From NCBI RefSeq assembly GCF_000372725.1, contig NW_005201213.1, positions 74,316 to 138,315 of the forward strand: a stretch of 64,000 bases of DNA, given 5' to 3'. The translations under genes and the position numbers were made by a program. Within the stretch, counting starts at the first letter, position 1. The number at the start of each line of letters is the position of its first letter. Source of the DNA: Emiliania huxleyi CCMP1516 (taxonomy: Eukaryota; Haptophyta; Isochrysidales; Noelaerhabdaceae). A model generated the notes under the pieces. It worked only from the letters and a program-made list of their open reading frames with translations, had not been told where the DNA came from and searched no databases. Positions 30,836-40,860 of this stretch are shown here, piece by piece.

Positions 30836-32755
30836 CGCGAGGAAAAGAATTCTCGCTGCGCGAAATCAGTTTCAGGTCTTTCTTTCTTCACGGGATTGTG
30901 AGTGTGTGTGCGTCCAAACATGTCATTGCTCTCGCGCTTCTCCCGCACGCATGCTCATGCACCTCGTCACACACCACGCGGGCTGGCATCTGCGACCTAT
31001 GCTACCTGCTCCGGGGAGAGACTGTAATCGAGACCACTCGGCACCTAGCCCTCGAATGCCCTTACACAGGCTTGGTCCATGAGGCCGCCCTCCGCACGGT
31101 TCTGGAAGTCACAACGCTAGACGAGGCGGTGCGTGAAGAGACACGGCGTTCGCAATGGCAACAACTCGCACACGAACACCGCCGACTCTGCATAACCGGG
31201 TTTCGGCTTACTACGAGCAGAGGACAGATGGCAGAGGGGCGCATTGGGGCAACGCCGACACGAGTGATGATGCTGGAGACGCTGGCGGGCATCGTGCGGC
31301 GGCGGCACTACAACGCGAACCTTGCACACGACGCGACGCCGGACGCCCGAGTCGACAAGGACGCTAGGGCGGCACTCGTCCGCCAATTTTATTACACAGC
31401 GAAGAGAGCACAGCAAACCGAGAGGGAAATACGCCTTCGCATACCCGGATGGCAGCCCTCGCCCGGGGAAGGACCAGTAGCAGAGTGGGAAAGGGATTGG
31501 CTCGCGTCCGGCTTCTTTTCTGACGACGGCCAATGCGCGCTTCCAGAGAGGATTCAGCTTGCCCGCGACGTTGCTGCAAATGATTGCACAAGCAACACGA
31601 TGGCACTACTCAGCGTCGAGCCTTGTGATAGGGGCGGTGCTTGCCGTGTTAAAGTGCGGCTGATGGTGGAGGCGTCAGGAGTTATACTTCGACCCTGTCG
31701 ACGGGACGGCACCACGCCCCCACAGCAGCAGCAACCACCCGACTGGACGGCGTACACTGATGGGTCGGAAGACGGAGGCAGGGCAGGATGGGCGTACGCC
31801 GTAGTCATGGGCGGGGACGGCATATGCGACGTGAATGCCATGCTCGTGACCGAAGGCTACGGCCCCGTCGTGACTAGCCCCGTGCACGCCGCTTTCGTGG
31901 GGGCGCGGAAACACACCAATAACACGGCGGAGCTGTCAGCGCTTGCGGAGCTTTTTCGCTCACTACTCCACACGGCACCACGACCAGCAGGCTCACGAGG
32001 GGTGGTCCGAACGGACAGCGAGTACGCGATGGCGTGTGCGACGGGGAGAATCTCGCCGGGGGAGAACGCACAACTAGCGAGCTATCTTCGAGCAGCGTGG
32101 CGGCATTTAGCGTCGAGGCACGAAGTGACATGGAGACACGTCAAGGGGCACAGTGGTCATAAGTGGAACGACTACGTCGATAAGCAAGCTGACCTCGGCA
32201 GGAGCGGCGCGAGGTATTGCGGCGCACCGGAGTGGCAAGACGAGTCGATCCCAACAGACGCAGACGACGGGGAGAGCAGCACCGTGGGCGACGACGTGGT
32301 TATTAACGGAGGAGGTACAACCATCCCACTCGACGACATCGGTGATGGGGCCTCTAGCTACGCCGATGACCCACCCGACTCCCCCGAAAACAGACCGCCG
32401 CCTGGCGCCCCGCCCTCGCCGCCTAAAGCCCCAGTCGTGGAGCATGGGGTGATATGGATTTCATACACGCCGAGCGCGCAGGCGCGACACATCGGAGACA
32501 ACAAGGGGATCCGACGTGAAAGAGCTATCGACATTGACGTTGACCCAGCCGATTCCACCGATGTCGACGTCATCACCTCCGCGGCTACCGCGCTTTCGCT
32601 CGACGACACCGTGGAGAATCGCACCGAGGACCTTGCCGAGGCGATAGGCCGAATCACTTTGGGCCCCGACCCCGCCCCCGCCCCTCGGGGTGGGGGCACC
32701 CGCCCCTGTCGGGCACCGCTTGCGGCGCCTGAGATGGCCGTAGGGATGCACGTGG

Positions 32756-32872
32756 CGCGTGTGTTGCTTGTGTGTGACGCGTGTGTGGCGCGTGTGTGGC
32801 GCGTGTGTGGCGCGTGTGTGGCGTGTGTGTGGCGTGTGTGTGGCGCGTTTGTGGCGCGTGTGTGGCGCGCGT
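32756..32872. repeat. GTGTGGCGC minisatellite in the LINE 3' part
   Basis: About 12 imperfect 8-10-bp units (GTGTGGCGC/GTGTGGCGT). Confidence 0.85.
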
Positions 32873-32875
32873 GAC

Positions 32876-33205
32876 ACGTGTGAGACGGGGCAGGAGACAG
32901 TCGTGAGACAGGAGTTTGATCAAGAGAGCGGGACGCCAAGGCCAGCGAGCCAGGGGAGAGATGTGAGGAGCGACGCACTGTGTCAGCAAGCAGAGATGGT
33001 GTGAGGCCACGTGTGACGTGGGTGTGGCATGGGTGTGGCAGCTGTGAGACGGGGCAGGAGACAGTCGTGAGACAGGAGTTTGATCAAGAGAGCGGGACGC
33101 CAAGGCCAGCGAGCCAGGGGAGAGATGTGAGGAGCGACGCACTGTGTCAGCAAGCAGAGATGGTGTGAGGCCACGTGTGACGTGGGTGTGGCTTGGATGT
33201 GGCAG
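32876..33205. repeat. 163-bp tandem duplication
   Basis: Two copies starting at 32880 and 33043 (GTGAGACGGGGCAGGAGACA) that are nearly identical over their length. Probably part of the LINE 3' UTR. Confidence 0.9.
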
Positions 33206-33250
33206 CTGTGAGACTAGAGTGAGACTGCAGTGAGACAACAGCGAGTGCAG

Positions 33251-33822
33251 TGAGACATCAGAGAGGCGCGGTGGGCGCCACTCGAGACGTGTGTGGCGGG
33301 AAGGAGAAGGGGGGGGGGGGGGGGGGGGGAGGTTTTCCTGGCCTTAAGCGAGCCACGGAGAACCGTGTTGGCCTTGTGAGTCTTTCGCGGGGCTGCCGGG
33401 ACCGCGGGATAATGTTTTCCCGGGCAGGAACACCCTCCGGGGGTCTTTTAAACCAACTATGCCGGCCAAGCCCAGCTGTTCGGAGTATGGGAGATATAAC
33501 GATATGATAACCTCCGCGGGCGCCGGCGGGGCCAGCGGGGAGCGGGCGGCGGGCCCAGCGCTCGGCCAGGGAACCCATATATCTTATATGGTTATGGAAT
33601 ATGCCATAACGCAGAAGCTGCCCAGGCCAGCTGACCGGCAGTGTGTGTGTTACACTAGTGTGAGAGAGAGTTTTGTGCTTTGTTTGCACTAGTGTGGCGA
33701 GATGCCATGCACGCAATCCCATTCCGGCCAGCAATCCCGGACCACAGCAGCGTGTTCTCGGAGAGGCGAGGCAAAACCACTCACCGAAAAACAAACACTC
33801 TCTCTCTCTCACCGTACACCGA
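33251..33822. other. Intergenic; poly-G tract, no gene
   Basis: A G homopolymer at about 33310-33329 and a short inverted repeat around CATATATCTTATATG (33575-33590). No coding signal. Confidence 0.5.
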
Positions 33823-33831
33823 CAGCTCTAG

Positions 33832-34148
33832 CAAACAAACAAACAGCTGCTCCACGAGACGTTCGGCGGCGGCTTCTCGCCCACCGCCGTTCTCAAGCTG
33901 CGCCGCCTCGCGCGCAAAGCCGCGCGCGGCAGCGTCGACCGCACGGCCTACTCGCCCAAGTACTCGCTTTCTTTTATGTCCCATCATGCAGAGCGCATCT
34001 CTCTCTCTGTTGTGCGAGGCGTGAACCGCGCCATTCGCTCTCACCTGGCAACCCTGTCTGCACGTCTCGCGCGCGCGTGAACAGGGCTCCAGGCCCCAAA
34101 TGACGTGTGAGTGTTAGAGTTGTTTGGTATTGCTAAAAATCTCTCTCT
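33832..34148 (+). mobile_element. CAAACA...CTCTCT element, copy 1 (317 bp)
   Basis: Flanked by the 9-bp duplication CAGCTCTAG (33823-33831, 34149-34157). It starts CAAACAAACAAACAG, then carries the 3' end of a coding sequence (LHETFGGGFSP, SHHAERISLSVV, ending LSARLARA stop at 34079) and a 70-bp tail ending GGTATTGCTAAAAATCTCTC. Internally 5'-shortened relative to copies 2 and 3. Confidence 0.85.
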
Positions 34149-34201
34149 CAGCTCTAGTATAACAGTGTACAGCGGTGAGAATTAGTTCAACTGTGAACAG
34201 G

Positions 34202-34292
34202 GACATGCACACGCACACGCACACGCACATGTGCATGTGCACGCCACACGTGCATGCACATGCATATGCACATGCACGTGCACGTGCACGGG
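34202..34292. repeat. Alternating purine-pyrimidine (CA/TG) tract
   Basis: About 90 bp of CACACG/CACATG/TGCATG/GTGCACG alternation with many self-complementary 6-12-mers, ending about 85 bp before the tetraspan start codon. This could adopt Z-DNA or cruciforms. Confidence 0.8.
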
Positions 34293-34376
34293 ACGTGTCT
34301 GTCAGGGCCGCTTGCCTTCTCGCTTCTGCCCTGTTTGTCGGCCCCTTGCGAGACGCTCGAATCCCCCACTTCACCC

Positions 34377-35186
34377 ATGGATGTGCAGACGCGCAGCGAG
34401 TCTATCAACAAGCATGTTGCCTTCCGCATGTGCGTCGCCACCGTCCTTCTCGCCATCAGCGGCATCTTTGTCGTGGTTGCGTGTGCTGTGCCGGCATTCT
34501 CTGCCGGGACGCCAACCTTCATATATGAAGTGGACGGGAGCGATTACGGTGGGTCGGTTGGCTATGGCATCTGGGGCGTCGGCGGATATCTGAACGAAGA
34601 CAGCTGCGACGCGGTCAACGCGTTCATCACGCTTCGTGGTGGCGAAGAATGGTCTTGCTCGGACGTGGTCTCCTACCACTGCGAGTACGTCTCGTCGCCA
34701 CGCATCCAGGAAGGCCTTGACAACATTCTCTGCGGCTACGCCCGCAGCATCGCATGGGAGGCGCGCTCCTGCGACGACGACGACGACTGCGCCGAAGGCG
34801 ACACCTGCGGCGGTGACGACAAGTGCTCCGGCGGCGCGGTCGGCAACTCGGCCACGCTCAAGCCCTGGATCGCGGGCGCGGAGGCGACATCGATCTTGAC
34901 GGTTCTGCTTGTGTTCGTCGCCTTTGTGCTCGCCTGCCACGGCTCCCGCTCCAGGCGGCCCAAGCCCTGCCTCACCGCCGCCCTCGTCGCCGCGGCGGCG
35001 GTGCTCTCGGTCGTGCCGTTCGCGCTGTGGGAGTTGATCGCCTGCGTGACACTCGTGGACGACCCCGCAGACTTGGAGTGCGGCCGCTCGTGGTCGTACG
35101 CCCTCCAGGTCTGCGGCTTCCTGATCCTCATCATCGCCCTGTTCACGCTGCCCGGTGTTGAGAAGATTTGTGAGATTTGTTCTTAG
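34377..35186 (+). CDS. Four-TM PMP22/claudin-like membrane protein
   Basis: From ATG 34377 (MDVQTRSES) 269 residues. TM1 at about 17-40 (CVATVLLAISGIFVVVACAV), then a long Cys-rich loop (IWGVGGY, SCDAVNAF, WSCSDVVSYHC, repeated Asp, CGGDDKC), TM2 (SILTVLLVFVAFVLACHG), a short basic loop, TM3 (LTAALVAAAAVLSVVPFALW), a small loop with two Cys, TM4 (VCGFLILIIALFTLPGV) and a short tail. One large first loop plus four helices is the PMP22/claudin plan, but sequence similarity is weak. The frame is open to 34254 through the CA/TG tract, which I regard as non-coding. Confidence 0.7.
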   Translation: MDVQTRSESINKHVAFRMCVATVLLAISGIFVVVACAVPAFSAGTPTFIYEVDGSDYGGSVGYGIWGVGGYLNEDSCDAVNAFITLRGGEEWSCSDVVSYHCEYVSSPRIQEGLDNILCGYARSIAWEARSCDDDDDCAEGDTCGGDDKCSGGAVGNSATLKPWIAGAEATSILTVLLVFVAFVLACHGSRSRRPKPCLTAALVAAAAVLSVVPFALWELIACVTLVDDPADLECGRSWSYALQVCGFLILIIALFTLPGVEKICEICS

Positions 35187-36000
35187 TGTTGTGACCGCTC
35201 CACACGCGACACGGGCTCCTGTCGTTGCTTAGGGGTGGAGACGAGGAGACCCCTTGCCCCACCGCCTCGTGTGTGTAGACAAGTTTTTACTGGAATGATC
35301 CCAGCGGCACACGTCTACAAGGGGGGACTCCGAACGGCCTGGCATGTCGGCTAACTAGGTAGGTCATAGACCTTCCCGAACCCCGCATGTCCGCATCGGG
35401 GGGAGGGCGGCTCGTAACTGAGGTTCGCCGTCAGAGACAGTCGTCCTCCCCTACTCGGCCATTCCAACGGCCAGGCCGCTCGCTTAAGGCTGATTGGCTA
35501 GACGAGCGGTCTACCTCCAACGGGGCGGTCCGGGAACGCGTGGAACCTGCCCACCTCGGTGGGAGGTGGTTTGGCGCCGACGGACCGCCCCCTCCACCAC
35601 CCTCGCCCAGGGATCTACAACGCTGTCTTAAGGTCCGACCTGTGGGCTCCGCGCTCCGGCCTGCGCTCGGCACCGGGCACCTCTTAGCGCCATCGCCATG
35701 GACCTGCAAGCAGCGCCGGGCGACGACGACTTACCGCCTCCCGGTCCCCCTCGGCACACCTCCGCTGCTTAATGATTGACGACTCGAACCCGTGAAGCTT
35801 CCCCGTGCGCGGGTTACCCCGCACACGGGCCAGCCTGCCAGCCACGTATCCACGCAAGCGTGGTCCGCGCGCATGGCATACAGGCGTTCGCCAGACAGCG
35901 CAGAGGCTAGGCGACCGGGGAAGGACTAGCTCAAGGGCAACACAGCCGGACCACCTCCACACGTCTCCCAGCCTAAAATCCGGGGACGTCCGAACGCGCG
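35187..36000. other. Non-coding spacer, nothing recognised
   Basis: Even-composition DNA without a convincing protein in any frame. A B-box-like GGGTTCGAGTCG occurs on the minus strand at about 35780, but no tRNA fold could be drawn. It could be a degenerate SINE or a 5' UTR/intron of the gelsolin gene. Confidence 0.4.
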
Positions 36001-37708
36001 ATGAAGCTCCGCCTATCAAAGCTGCTGCGCGTGAGGCGCACGTCTCGGGCAACCTCAGTCCCATCGAGCTTCAATGTGGGAGGGGGCGATGATCTGCCCG
36101 CTCCAGTCGATCGGGCGGTGTCGGTGGAGGCAACCACGTTGTTAGAAGGCGTTGGTGGTGAGGCAGAGAGCGTGCCACAGCTCGGGTGGGGCGCCTCCAG
36201 TGACGAGGGTGAAGAGAGCGTGCCACAGCCCAAATATGGGACGTCCAGCGCCACGAAGCCGGTTGAAGACGACTACGGTGATCAACCGGCTGATCATGAG
36301 CGAGAGTTTGCACCTGCATCTGATCTAGACCTCAAAGAGACCATTGCCGAGGCGGGAGCAAGGTTGGCAGAGGGCGGGAGGGCGTTGGCGAGCGCTCCCG
36401 CAGATTTAGACATCAGCGATACCAACGTGGCAGGCATCGGGAGCGAGGAGGACAAGGGTCTTCGCAAGTCGGCCGCGCAGAAGGAGGCGGCCTGGAAGGG
36501 CTGCGGTAGGGCGCCAGGCGTCGAGGTGTGGCGAGTTGAGCAGTTCGAAATCAAGCCGTGGCCAAAGGAGGAGCACGGCAAGTTCTACAAGGGCGACTCG
36601 TACATTGTCCTCCATACCCACAAAGAGGACGGCTCGACCAAGCTCCTCTACGACTTGTACTTCTGGCTGGGGCAAGTACGCACGTAGTAGGCAGGCCGTC
36701 AATCGGCGCCATCGTCGTGTGCCTCCTTCGAGACACTTTGAGACACACTACGCGGGCACACATTCTCACAGGTAGCAGGCGGTATACATTTACCAGACCA
36801 CCACGGCCAACCCCGGCCAGGAGTCGACGGCGGACGAGCAAGGCACCGCCGCCTATAAGACGGTCGAGCTCGACGACTTGCTCGATGGCGCTCCGATCCA
36901 GCACCGCGAGGTGTGACTGTCCCTTGAGAGCGACACGCGGTGTTGGAAACGTGATGAGTGTAGCATGGTTGCTCAGGTAATGCTTCACGAGAGCAACGCC
37001 TTTCGCTCGCTCTTCAAGACCGTCTCATACCTCGAGGGCGGCGTCGACTCGGGCTTCAACAAAGTCGAGCCCGGTGCCTTCAGCAGCCGCCTGCTGCAAA
37101 TTAAGCGTGTCAAGAAGAACACGGCCATCATCCAGGTGCCCTGCCGGGCGACGTCTCTCAACCATGGCGACGTTTTTATCCTTGACACGGGTGCGACCAT
37201 CTACGCGTGGGAGGGCGCTGACTGCTCGCCGTTTGAGAAGCTCGCGGCCGACCAGGCTGCCTACGAACTCGCGTCTGAGCGCAATGGCGCGTCGTCCATC
37301 TCGAGGGAGGCGGACGAGTACTTCTGGAGCAAGCTGGGCGGGGAACCGAGGCAGATCGCCAGCAAGGAGGAGGCGGGCGAGACGCTGCCAAAACCGCCCG
37401 AAGGCGGCGAGGCCGTCCTCTTCCAGCTCTCAGACTCGAGCGGCGAGCTCACGATGAGCGAGGTTGGACGCGGCAGCCTGGGGAAGGGCCTGCTCCACTC
37501 CGATGACGTGTACGTGTGCGACGCCGGAGGAGAGGGCCTGCTCGTCTGGGTCGGTGCGGGCGCCACGCAAAAGGAGCGCGCCGCGGCCATGAACACGGCG
37601 ACTAAATACCTCAAGCAGTACGGCAAGAAAACTAGCACACCTGTAACGGTGCTCAAGGAGCACGGGGCCGACCGGAACAAGATCTTTCAGAAGGTCTTTG
37701 CCTACTGA
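36001..37708 (+). CDS. Severin/fragmin-like actin-binding protein, three gelsolin domains
   Basis: A Ca2+-dependent actin severing/capping family. Exons: 36001-36675, 36779-36910, 36977-37708, all with GT-AG introns, and the joins restore the family sequence (FWLGQ/AVYIYQ; GAPIQHRE/VMLHES). After an acidic, low-complexity leader of about 155 residues come G1 (PGVEVWRVEQFEIKPWPKEE, KFYKGDSYIVLHTH, DEQGTAAYKTVELDDLL, GGVDSGFNKVEP), G2 (RATSLNHGDVFILDTGATIY, FEKLAADQAA) and G3 (LHSDDVYVCDAGGEGLLVWV, ATKYLKQYGKK). It ends after G3, as in severin. The start at 36001 is the first ATG of the frame; an upstream exon cannot be excluded. Confidence 0.9.
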
Positions 37709-39363
37709 AGCCGACTGGTGTACAACTAACAACACCCCAAAACGTGTATCGATGCGGAGCGCGTGACTCCCGAGGTGAGCTCCGGCGGGCGGGGTCTACG
37801 CTTTGTGCCAGAGCCCGACCTCACACCCATGCGCCATAGTCTAAGGGGGGGTTGAAAGAGGCTCGATAATATTACTTCCTTGTATTCAATACGCACGCCG
37901 CCTTGGTAGAGGGTCCGCAGCGTCCTAATCTAAAATCTGAGGATTCAGGATTGAGGCATCGCTTCAGTGAGGTCAAAGTGAGTTTATGGATGTGTGAGAA
38001 CGGTACAGGACACGAGGAGTCACGCGGACCGACTCGTCGGTGACTCTGCTGCACGCCGTTTCATAGTTTTTCTCAGCGTGAGCGAGACGTGGAAGAGTGC
38101 CACCGTCGGGTAGGACGGTCGGCCCGGAGTATCAGAGTAGCCGTCGTGGTCGCGGCGAGCAGCGCCGGCCACTCCGGCGCCGCGTCGGCACCGTGGGAGC
38201 ATGTCCACCGCCACTTCGCGGTCGCAGCGCTGTTTTGTCGCGAAACGCCGCATGTACCTCTGGCGAGCCAAAGATCGACTCGCATGTCGATTTCGACTTG
38301 ACGGGCGCATGGAGGCATCACGTCTCCATTGCCGCCGTCAAGTCGGAGCCAGTCTGCGGCGACCACAGCGCTTGCAGGAGGTACATGCGAGCTTTTCAGA
38401 GTCAAGCGATTGCGCGGAATCCCACACTGGTGGATTTGGGATCCGTAGCCAGTGCATAGAGTTCTGTTCACTGTTCTCTCGAGGTTCTCGAGGTGGATAT
38501 CCTTTGGCCGCGTTGGGTAGCGAGGATGTGAGTGTGTGTGTGACGCGAGGATTGGTGTAACCCGAGCCACGGAGGCGTGTTTTCTGACGGCCGACCGTCA
38601 GTGCACGGAGTTGCCCCTTCTCCGACTGCCCCGGCTAGTTCACGGGTTTCGCGGGAGTGACCCCATGCGTCAAACCCGAGACCTAGCGCGGGTGGGTTGG
38701 AGGGGGGCTCGCTGCAGGGAAGGGCTGTGTAAGAAGCCGATCCCCGTAGTCTGCCCCGCTCCTCCCCATCGGGCCGCATGAGCGGCCACGCCTCGCAGAT
38801 TCGTTTTCGCGCCTGGGTCAGGCGCGCGGGGCATCCCCCGGGTCGCTCGACCAGCGGTCCGAAGATGTGGCCGCTATGCGAAGGAAAGAGTGGGGCCCTC
38901 GACGCCTCAGTCCGGCCCTCCGAGGGGGGAAGGGAATTGCGGGGTCCCCACGGGCGCCTCAGTTCGGCCCTCCCGAGGGGGGGGGGGGGGGGGGAACAAA
39001 GGGGTGGGGGGATTTGGGTTGTGGGAAAGGGTCTCGTTTCGTGCCCCGCAAAGCGTCTCGGTTCGTCGTCCCGCGCGGGGCCGGCCCGTGGGGCTCCAGA
39101 AGGGCCGGAATCCTCGCCGCTGGTGGCGTGTCGCAGTCTCGGCACACCCGTGATGTGCTCTGTGATGTATGGCTTCTAGCTGGAAACGGTCTAGCTGGAG
39201 CGTGCGCGGGCCGCGGGCGGCGGGGCCCCGCGGGGCCGCGGCCCCGCGCGGCGGGCGGGTTGCCGCCGGCGGCGACGCTGTCGCTGCGATTTCGTGTCGT
39301 GTGTGCATGAAAAGTGCAGATGTAACTTAGCATGCGGGCGGACCCCTCACAGCTCACAGCTCA
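37709..39363. other. Intergenic; gene fragment, poly-G and GC hairpin
   Basis: A protein-like fragment lies at about 38270-38459 on the plus strand (HVDFDLTGAWRHHVS, SACRRYMRAFQSQAIARN), ending within the 38-bp repeat. A G homopolymer is at about 38979-38994. A strong GC hairpin region (GGCCCCGCGGGGCC) is at about 39220-39250. No complete gene. Confidence 0.5.
38439..38476 (+). repeat. 38-bp perfect repeat, copy 2
   Basis: Inverted perfect match of 19851-19888, 18.6 kb away. It begins at a BamHI-like GGATCC. Confidence 0.9.
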
Positions 39364-40792
39364 CTAAGCAGAGCCGCCGCGCCCCGCGCCCCGCCCACCC
39401 CGCCCGCCCGGCCCACCCCGCCCGCCCCGTCCACGCCCCCCTCTCCCCCCTCGCCCACCGACCGCCGCCGTGGCGCCCACGGGCTGGGCCTGGGGCACGG
39501 TGCGAGTGGGCGGCTGGTGGACAAACGTCGTCTGCGCCGCCACCAGCCGCCCAGTTGCGGCGATGGGCAGCGCTGGCTGGCGGCAGGCCGGGCAGTTGCT
39601 GTCGCGCTCCAGCACGCGCGGCGCACATGTCTCGCAGTACAGCGCGTGGCCGCACGCGAAGCGGACCGAGCGCGGCGCGTCGTAGCAGAGGTCACACTGG
39701 CGCTCCTCGGCCCCAACCTTCTCCTCCACCTCCCCCGCTGCTTCGACTAGCGCCTCCAGCCGCGGCAGCGCCTCTGCGAGCGGCATCCGCCTCTTCTTCC
39801 TCACGAGAGCCAGCCCGACCACCAGCCGCGCCAACTCCTCGGCTTGCGCCGCCGACCAGCCCGCGTCGGCCGCCGCGATCGATCCTTCCGCCGTGTCGGG
39901 CTCCTCAAGCGCATCGTCGCACTCGTCGAGGAGGCCGACGGCGCCGCGGCCGGTCAGGGCGACGAGCAGCGTGATGCCGAGCGCATAGCCGTCGGTCAGC
40001 GCTGACGCCTGCCCGCTCTGCGAGATGATTGGGTCCATGTACCCAAGCTTACCGAAGAGGCGCTGCGTCGACAGGTGCGACACCTGCTGGCTGCTGCCGG
40101 CCGTCGCCTCTGCCGCGCGCGCGAGGCCCACGTCGGCGAGGTAGCCGTTGCCGCGCTCGTCGAGCAGGATGTTGCCCGCCGAGACGTCGCGGTGCAGGAT
40201 CATGGGAGAGAGCGTGTGCAAGTAATGCAGCGCGCTTGCGGCGTCGCGCAGCACGCGGAGCCGCGCGGCGGAGGAGAGCGGCGGAGGCGGCGTCTCGAAA
40301 CCGAGCATGCGGAGCCGCTGCAGCGCGGCCGGCGTGCGGTAGAGGCGGTCCTCGAGGCTGCCGCCGCGGCAGAGGGGGTAGACGAGGCACGCTCTCGCCG
40401 GTGCCAAGCAGACGCCGAGAAGAGGGAGCAGGGACCGGTGACACGCCGCGCTGAGCGTGCGCACCTCGCTCTGCAGCTCGGCGAGGCCTTGGGCGCCGAC
40501 ACCGACCAGCGCCGTCTTGACGGCGAACCCGCAAGCGACGCGCGGGAGAGACGGCAGCGCGTCGCAGCGATAGACGCGCCCAAAGCCGCCCTCGCCCACC
40601 TTGCGCGCCTCGGCAAAGCCGTCCGTCGCCGTAATCAGCTCGTCGAGAGGGACAGCGACGGGCGGCGCGGCGGCGGCGGCGAGGGCGGCGACACTCGCCG
40701 AAGCCGCCGCTGCCGCCGCTGCTGCCGTCGCCTCCGCTGCCGCCGCCTCTTGAGCCTCCGCCGCCGCCACGGCCGCCACCGCCGCCTCTACA

Positions 40793-40860
<68 letters not shown>

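Larger units (their letters stand above)
30900..33250 (+). mobile_element. 5'-truncated LINE with zinc knuckle and RNase H domain
   Basis: An open frame to 32874 encodes a CCHC knuckle (CDLC...HLALEC, about 30990-31056), an RNase H domain with all four acidic residues in context (TDGSEDGG at about 31758, NNTAELSAL, RTDSEYAMA, then VKGHSGHKWNDYVDKQAD) and an acidic Pro-rich tail. This order, knuckle then RNase H after a missing reverse transcriptase, fits the C-terminus of an RNase-H-bearing non-LTR element (I/R1-type LINE). The 5' end stops next to the RCC1 gene start. The 3' part is GTG-rich and repetitive; the 3' end is uncertain. Confidence 0.75.

Noticed and set aside
34130-34150. The CTAAAAATCTCTCTCTCAG ends of the CAAACA elements as intron 3' splice sites (introners)
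   Set aside because: They look like a branch point plus pyrimidine tract, but no GT or GC donor lies at the element 5' ends and the inserts sit between genes; the AG belongs to the target duplication in two copies.
35770-35800. B-box-like GGGTTCGAGTCG on the minus strand, possible tRNA
   Set aside because: The T-arm does not pair properly and no acceptor or anticodon stem can be drawn; at most a SINE remnant.
38439-38460. CCGTAGCCA inside the 38-bp repeat, reminiscent of the dinoflagellate spliced leader
   Set aside because: Only about nine bases match; the rest of the leader is absent and the host looks like a haptophyte.
33310-38994. G homopolymers at 33310, 38979, 45438 and 48124 as telomere-like or quadruplex elements
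   Set aside because: They are plain homopolymers without telomeric periodicity; could be sequencing or repeat slippage.
38468-39145. 225-codon minus-strand ORF rich in Pro/Arg
   Set aside because: Crosses a poly-G tract and lacks any protein-like conservation or amphipathic pattern.
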